Shown: in pieces, positions 6,059-10,229 of the stretch | How positions within the stretch are numbered: position 1 is the first letter of the stretch | Layout: every line of letters begins with the position of its first letter | NCBI GenBank assembly: GCA_947175045.1 | Contig: CAMWLH010000049.1 | Coordinates: 1-10,229 of the forward strand | Origin: an uncultured Clostridia bacterium | GTDB taxonomy: Bacteria > Bacillota > Clostridia > Oscillospirales > Ruminococcaceae | Reading direction: 5' to 3' | DNA length: 10,229 bases | The notes under the pieces: generated by a model | Told to the model about the DNA's origin: nothing | Databases searched by the model: none | What the model saw: the letters and a program-made list of their open reading frames with translations, nothing else | Position numbers and translations under genes: made by a program

Positions 6059-7252
6059 ATGCCTTATTTAGAGCCCGAGAAACCAAAGAAAAAGAAAAAA
6101 TCCGCGTCGTCAAGAGATATAGCGCTTGATAAGCTGGATTTCTATACTCCCCCCAAGCCCAAGGGCAAAAAGGAGGACAAGATAAAGGGCAGACCCAAGA
6201 ACATATTCGTGCGCTTTGCCGAGGCTGCGTTCCCGCAGAAGAGCGACAGCGCTATGGAAAAGACGCGCAAGATAATCCTGATATTCGCGATAGCGATATT
6301 CGCGGGCACGCTTATCTTCCTGATAAATCAGCTTGTGGGAATGCAGGAGGGCGGCAATCTCAATCATGAGATAGCGAACTTGGCAGGCTCGCCGCCCGCA
6401 ACGATGGATATAGATATGAGTTATCAGCCGTTCAGCACCTTCGGAATGTCGGTAGAAGTAGTTGACGAGACCGAGGAGATAGACGTAACGCCGGTAGTCA
6501 ACACTCCGCTGAGCATAGATTTCGACGCGCTGATGGAGGTCAACTCCGACACAAAGGCGTGGATAAAGATAACGGGTACGCCGCTGAATAACGTCATAGT
6601 CGGCACGGACAACGATTCGTATTACATCGACCACGACTTCTACGGTAACGAGTCCATTTCGGGCACGATATTCTCCTCCCGCCGCAACAAGTGGGACGGC
6701 ACGGACGAAAATATCATACTTTACGGGCATAATATGATAAGCGGCGAGTTTTTCGGCTACCTCGGGCATTATGTCCCGAAGGACACCAGCAGAGAGCCCT
6801 GCGCGTTCTATAAGGTGCACCCGACGCTGATGATAGCCACACCCGACGGCGGCAGCGAGACATACAAGATATTCGCGGGAATGCTGGCGAATACGCAGTC
6901 GCAGTACGGCGAGGTGTTCAATTACACCTCCAAGACGAAATTCCGCGACAAGGACGATTTCAATAATTATATTCTGGAGATAATGGACAGAAGCTGGTTT
7001 TTCACCGACGTTGACCTTACCTACGGAGATCAGCTCGTTACGCTGTCCACCTGCCTGTGGCCGCTCGGCAAGAACGTTGACACGCGCTGGGTGCTTTTCG
7101 CAAGAAAGGTGAGACCCGGGGAGAGCGAATATGTCGATGTTTCCAAGGCGGAGCGAAACTATTATGCGAAATTGTTTGACTACTATTATGATATCATAGG
7201 TACACAGTGGTATGGAAGCACCTGGGACAGATCTAAGCTGCTGAGTTACTAG
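6059..7252 (+). CDS. Class B sortase 1
   Basis: A 397-residue membrane-anchored transpeptidase that would cut a sorting motif in surface proteins and link them to peptidoglycan or to other subunits. ATG is preceded by GGAAAGGGG with eight bases spacing. The N-terminus is a long Lys-rich cytoplasmic tail (KPKKKKKSAS at 9-18) and a motif FPQKSDSAMEKTRKII (58-73), then a membrane helix (about 72-93). The catalytic core has His224 in LYGHNMISGEFF, Cys332 in TLSTC and Arg343 in DTRWVLFARK, spaced as in class B. A region of about 50 residues after the Arg strand ends in YYYDI...W.GSTWD. It is the longest and most divergent of three tandem paralogues. The substrate is unknown; neither LPxTG nor NPQTN-type proteins are visible in the window. 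Confidence 0.93.
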   Translation: MPYLEPEKPKKKKKSASSRDIALDKLDFYTPPKPKGKKEDKIKGRPKNIFVRFAEAAFPQKSDSAMEKTRKIILIFAIAIFAGTLIFLINQLVGMQEGGNLNHEIANLAGSPPATMDIDMSYQPFSTFGMSVEVVDETEEIDVTPVVNTPLSIDFDALMEVNSDTKAWIKITGTPLNNVIVGTDNDSYYIDHDFYGNESISGTIFSSRRNKWDGTDENIILYGHNMISGEFFGYLGHYVPKDTSREPCAFYKVHPTLMIATPDGGSETYKIFAGMLANTQSQYGEVFNYTSKTKFRDKDDFNNYILEIMDRSWFFTDVDLTYGDQLVTLSTCLWPLGKNVDTRWVLFARKVRPGESEYVDVSKAERNYYAKLFDYYYDIIGTQWYGSTWDRSKLLSY

Positions 7253-7276
7253 AGTAAGCCAAAGGCATGGACCGCA

Positions 7277-7397
7277 AAGAGCGACATAAAGCTCACGCAA
7301 GAATTTCAAAAAGGTCGAGTTTGCGAATGCAAACGATGACCGATCCCCGCAGTCGCGTGAAGCGAAGCGGAACGTGAGTGCGGGAATTTTGAAATTC
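7277..7397 (+). repeat. Dispersed structured repeat, copy between sortases 1 and 2
   Basis: Lead-in AAGAGCGACATAAAG...CACGCA (7277-7299), left arm GAATTTCAAAA (7301-7311) and right arm TTTTGAAATTC (7387-7397), perfectly inverted. The first inner hairpin is GGTC-GTTTGC / GCAAAC-GACC (7313-7341). The second is closed by CCCGCA / TGCGGG (7346-7351, 7379-7384). Compared with the copy at 3829, the pair partner TGTGGG has become TGCGGG (G-T to G-C) and the loop of the first hairpin has changed while its stem stays complementary. The usual tail is absent and the sortase 2 ribosome site follows within ten bases. Confidence 0.8.
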
Positions 7398-7415
7398 TTT
7401 TCAATAGGGGGAAAT

Positions 7416-8477
7416 ATGGCTAATTTTGTTAAAAAAGAGAACGTGTTTATCCGTATGGCGAAAAACCTTTTCCCGCAAAAAGGCGATACCGTTACGGAGA
7501 TATTGCGGAAGATAATTTTTATGGGAGCGGGAATAGTGCTGGTGGTCTCGGTGGCTATACTGCTCGTTACGGCGGGTAATAAGGTGGCGGATACCTCGGA
7601 CAACAACTCGCTGTCCAATCTGTATCACGGAACGGCGAGCGGAAGCACGGCGGTCGAGATAGATACCACCAGGCGCGAGGAGCTTAAAAAGGAGTACCCC
7701 GAGGTGCTTGAGGAGTTCCTGCCGCTGCTGGAGATAAACGAGGACGTAGTGGGCTGGATAACCATCAGCAACGACAACAACACTCTTCTGGATTATGTGG
7801 TGATGCAGACGGATAACAACGATTATTATCTGGATCACAACTATAAGGGAGAGGAGAGCATTTCGGGCGCGGTATTCGCCGATTATCATGAGCCGATAAC
7901 CGCGGAAAATCAGCCTGCCAATATCGTGCTCTACGGGCACAATATGATGTCGGGCGAGTATTTCGCGCCGCTGATCCGCTACAATAACTATCACAGTGCC
8001 GGTTACGGTCTGGATTACATCAAAAGCTATCCCACGATAACGTTCAGCACGCTTTATAAGAAGTCCACCTACAAGATATTCGCGGGAATGCTTATAAACA
8101 CGCGCAAGGAAGAGGGCACCCCGATATTCAACTATATAAGGTACCGCAACTTCGATACCAAGGGTGAGTTTGACGATTTCTGCGCGAACATTCTTGATCG
8201 CACGACGTTTATAAATCCCGATGTTAATCTGAAATACGGAGACAATCTGCTTACGCTGTCCACCTGCTCATTGCAGTACGATCAGGAAAGACAGATCCGC
8301 TGGGTGATCTTTGCGAGAGAGGTTCGCGAGGGCGAAAGCGAGGAGGTCGACGTTGACAGCATTTACGCTAACCCAGACCCGCTGTACTTCGATTATTACT
8401 ACGATATCACCTACAACGACGACGGCTGGGACGGCAGAAAGTGGCCCGCGGAGCTTATTCAAGGGTATAGCTACTAA
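7416..8477 (+). CDS. Class B sortase 2
   Basis: A 353-residue paralogue of its neighbours. ATG at 7416 is chosen because AGGGGG (7406-7411) lies just before it; an in-frame GTG at 7374 would start inside the repeat element and add residues with no counterpart. The short cytoplasmic tail carries NLFPQKGDTVTEILRKIIF (17-35), nearly the same as in sortase 3, and runs into a membrane helix (about 32-53). Catalytic residues are His175 (LYGHNMMSGEYF), Cys284 (TLSTC) and Arg295 (IRWVIFARE). Beyond the core is a tail containing YFDYYYDI and W.GRKW, shared by all three. It acts outside the membrane on unknown surface proteins. The gene is separated from sortase 1 by a structured repeat (7277-7397) and from sortase 3 by 62 bases. 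Confidence 0.93.
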   Translation: MANFVKKENVFIRMAKNLFPQKGDTVTEILRKIIFMGAGIVLVVSVAILLVTAGNKVADTSDNNSLSNLYHGTASGSTAVEIDTTRREELKKEYPEVLEEFLPLLEINEDVVGWITISNDNNTLLDYVVMQTDNNDYYLDHNYKGEESISGAVFADYHEPITAENQPANIVLYGHNMMSGEYFAPLIRYNNYHSAGYGLDYIKSYPTITFSTLYKKSTYKIFAGMLINTRKEEGTPIFNYIRYRNFDTKGEFDDFCANILDRTTFINPDVNLKYGDNLLTLSTCSLQYDQERQIRWVIFAREVREGESEEVDVDSIYANPDPLYFDYYYDITYNDDGWDGRKWPAELIQGYSY

Positions 8478-8479
8478 AG

Positions 8480-8525
8480 GCAAGAGCAACTTATAAAAAT
8501 ATGCGGAAAATTTCAAATTAAAATA
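8480..8525 (+). repeat. Remnant of the type 2 structured repeat between sortases 2 and 3
   Basis: Starts with a degraded lead-in (GCAAGAGCAAC...) and ends with GCGGAAAATTTCAAATTAAA (8503-8522, extending to 8525), matching the right end of the type 2 element (4274-4296) at 21 of 23 positions. The hairpin core is missing, as expected for an internal deletion. Ribosome site AGGAAAGGA of sortase 3 follows directly. Confidence 0.55.
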
Positions 8526-8539
8526 GGAAAGGAACTGAC

Positions 8540-9640
8540 ATGGCTGAGATGGATATGGGGATCGCCCCCAAGAAAAAGAAAAAGCGCAAAAAGAAAAAGC
8601 AAAGCCTGTTTATGAGTATCGTAACGGGGCTTCTGCCATGGAAGGGCGACTCGGTAACGGAGATATTCAGAAAGATAATTTTCCTGGCGGCTCTGGTCAT
8701 TCTTGTGGTTGCCGTGGTGGTCATCGCGATGAATTTTCTTCAGTACAGCGAGCTGGAAAACGACGCGGCGGTTGGCGAGAACGGCGAAAAGACCGCCACC
8801 AACGCCTATCTGGTTGAGCTTAAGAACCAGACGCCGACCAACGAGCAGATAGATCAGATGCCCGAGGGGTCGATAAACGAGAAATACGCGGCGCTCTACG
8901 CGGCGAACAACGACTTCATCGGCTGGGTGAGCATAAACGGAACAAACGTGGACTACCCCGTTATGCAGACGGAGGACAACGACTACTATCTGCACAGGGA
9001 CTTTGATGAGAATTACGACTTTGCGGGAACGATCTTCACCGATTACGAGGGGCGCATAGGACCTGACGAGATGCCCAACAATACCATTCTCTACGGTCAC
9101 AATATGCTGTATAAGTATCAGTTTTCCGCGCTTTCAAACTATATCAACAATATAGATTTCCTCAAGATGTCCCCGATAGTGGATTTCAACACCCTCTACA
9201 AGGACAACAAGTACAAGATATTCGCGGTAATGAAGCTGAATACCGCCGAGGAGCACGGCGAGGTGTTCGACTACACAAGCCATGTTTATTTCAACAGCCA
9301 GTCAGAGTTTTTCGACTTTATCTGTGAGGCTATGGACAGGAGCATTTACGAAACAGGTGTTGATATCGAGTACGGCGACGAGATACTCACGCTGTCCACC
9401 TGCGACGGCTCTATGGGCTTCGATGACGCGCGCATAGTCGTTATGGCGCGAAAGGTAAGGGAGAACGAGTCTCCCGAGGTGGATACCGACAAGATAGCGC
9501 GCAAGACCAGCGTAAAGTACTTTGAGGCGTATTACGACGTATACGGAATGACATGGACGGGAAGAACCTGGGACGTTTCGCTTGTTAGGGGACTTGAGGA
9601 GTACCTCCGCGAGAACGGTCTGTGGGACGAGCCCGCGTAA
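8540..9640 (+). CDS. Class B sortase 3
   Basis: A 366-residue sortase, closest to sortase 2 in its juxtamembrane region. The start has AGGAAAGGA at 8524-8532, seven bases upstream. The cytoplasmic tail has a striking Lys/Arg block (KKKKKRKKKK, 11-20), then LLPWKGDSVTEIFRKIIF (31-48) leading into the membrane helix (about 45-67). Catalytic residues are His187 (LYGHNMLYKY), Cys288 (TLSTC) and Arg298 (DDARIVVMARK). The stretch between helix and core is longer than in sortase 2 (about 68-118, polar). The C-terminal extension holds YFEAYYDVYGMTWTGRTWD and ends in a charged helix (EEYLRENG). The gene for a secreted Thr/Pro-rich protein begins 18 bases after its stop, so that protein is a natural candidate substrate or partner. 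Target specificity cannot be read from sequence. Confidence 0.93.
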   Translation: MAEMDMGIAPKKKKKRKKKKQSLFMSIVTGLLPWKGDSVTEIFRKIIFLAALVILVVAVVVIAMNFLQYSELENDAAVGENGEKTATNAYLVELKNQTPTNEQIDQMPEGSINEKYAALYAANNDFIGWVSINGTNVDYPVMQTEDNDYYLHRDFDENYDFAGTIFTDYEGRIGPDEMPNNTILYGHNMLYKYQFSALSNYINNIDFLKMSPIVDFNTLYKDNKYKIFAVMKLNTAEEHGEVFDYTSHVYFNSQSEFFDFICEAMDRSIYETGVDIEYGDEILTLSTCDGSMGFDDARIVVMARKVRENESPEVDTDKIARKTSVKYFEAYYDVYGMTWTGRTWDVSLVRGLEEYLRENGLWDEPA

Positions 9641-9658
9641 TGGCGTTAGGGAGTTAAC

Positions 9659-10229
9659 ATGAAGCATATTTCACTTGTTAAAATTATTGTCGCGCTGTGT
9701 ATCTGCAACGCATATGTGTTTACCTGCGGAGTAATGGGCGTTGTGGGCGACGGAAAAAGCGCGGTGGACAGCAGCCCCGAGGGCGTTATGGGCGGTGAGA
9801 GCTACGACCCGTCGGGCACGGACGAGGCTCCGCCGAGCGGCGTGGGTACTGTGGACTTTATCGTCCCCGACGCGGCGCAGACCGAAACAATGCACTTGCA
9901 GGAACTGCACTTCGCCGCTCCCGGGCTTGCGAACAGCCCCGTGCAGAGCAGCTACGATCCCGAGGAGGATACCGAGCCGCCGATAATAGATACATTTGAC
10001 GCGATAGCTCCCGTTGAGGAAACGGACGAGCCTATACATATCGGAAATACCTATGAGCCGGAGGACGAGCCGCCTGCGACCACTCCCGCGGCGACCACGC
10101 CTGCGGCAACTACCGCGCCGGCTACTACGCCCGCGACCACTCCGCAGACTACCCCCGCTGTCACACCCGAAACGACGCCGCCCACGACCGCGGCGACTCC
10201 CGCAAGCACCCCGCAGACTTTCCCCATGG
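9659..10229 (+). CDS. Secreted Thr/Pro-rich protein, N-terminal part
   Basis: Open from ATG at 9659 to the right edge (190 codons, no stop). GGGAG lies six bases upstream, and the sortase 3 stop is 18 bases before it, so it belongs to the sortase operon. The protein starts with an export signal (MKHISLVKIIVALCICNAYV, h-region about 6-22). A Gly/Ser/Asp/Glu-rich acidic region follows to about residue 135, with repeated SYDP motifs (48-51 and near 97). A low-complexity Thr/Pro/Ala stretch (TTPAATTPAATT... from about 138) then runs to the edge. Such stretches usually act as flexible, often glycosylated stalks or linkers crossing the cell wall. No catalytic domain or sorting signal is visible because the gene is cut. 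TCG near residue 23 resembles a lipoprotein site but does not fit a lipobox. No known family is recognised. Confidence 0.8.
   Translation, partial: MKHISLVKIIVALCICNAYVFTCGVMGVVGDGKSAVDSSPEGVMGGESYDPSGTDEAPPSGVGTVDFIVPDAAQTETMHLQELHFAAPGLANSPVQSSYDPEEDTEPPIIDTFDAIAPVEETDEPIHIGNTYEPEDEPPATTPAATTPAATTAPATTPATTPQTTPAVTPETTPPTTAATPASTPQTFPM

Noticed and set aside
7374..7415. Upstream GTG start for sortase 2
   Set aside because: Lies inside the repeat arm, lacks a ribosome site and adds residues absent from the paralogues; ATG at 7416 has AGGGGG before it.
6110..7618. 502-codon minus-strand ORF
   Set aside because: Antisense to sortase 1 and the repeat. The opposite strand has a complete catalytic triad and ribosome site; the minus frame stays open because of codon bias.
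9640..9657. ATG overlapping the sortase 3 stop
   Set aside because: Gives only a five-residue peptide (MALGS) before a stop. The real start of the next gene is 9659 with its own ribosome site.

Overview
The window looks like the chromosome of a Gram-positive Clostridia, probably of the Ruminococcus/Oscillospiraceae type. The evidence is indirect: class B sortases, a rhodanese-less ThiI next to a NifS-type cysteine desulfurase, a rubredoxin, AGGAGG-like ribosome sites, and heavy use of ATA (Ile) codons alongside GC-rich third positions. No taxonomic marker (rRNA, tRNA) is present, so this is inference.

Left part (1-1720, minus strand): an exopolysaccharide operon. A good -35/-10 promoter at 1692-1720 drives a polyprenyl-phosphate sugar phosphotransferase (143-1573). 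Its stop overlaps the start of a membrane protein that runs off the left edge (1-165). Middle left (1721-2668): mostly non-coding, with one 59-residue rubredoxin gene (1956-2135), a very strong hairpin, partial copies of a dispersed repeat, and a helically phased array of GTAAC half-sites that looks like an OmpR/PhoB-family regulator target.

Right part (2669-10229, plus strand): cysteine desulfurase, ThiI, a CinA/PncC-type NMN deamidase, three paralogous class B sortases in a row, and the start of a secreted Thr/Pro-rich protein that runs off the right edge. The desulfurase and ThiI form a sulfur relay for 4-thiouridine in tRNA. The sortases and the secreted protein form a cell-surface module. 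It follows cinA by only 23 bases, so it is probably read through from the thiI-cinA unit.

The most unusual content is between the genes. A family of structured repeats sits in at least five spacers. It combines a conserved lead-in (core AAGAGCGACATAAAG), inverted arms GAATTTCAAAA/TTTTGAAATTC enclosing two further hairpins, and a conserved tail. One copy carries a perfect 150-bp tandem duplication, one has the same lead-in with a different hairpin core, and one abuts the ribosome site of the second sortase. Base changes between copies preserve pairing, which argues for selection on folded RNA or DNA.
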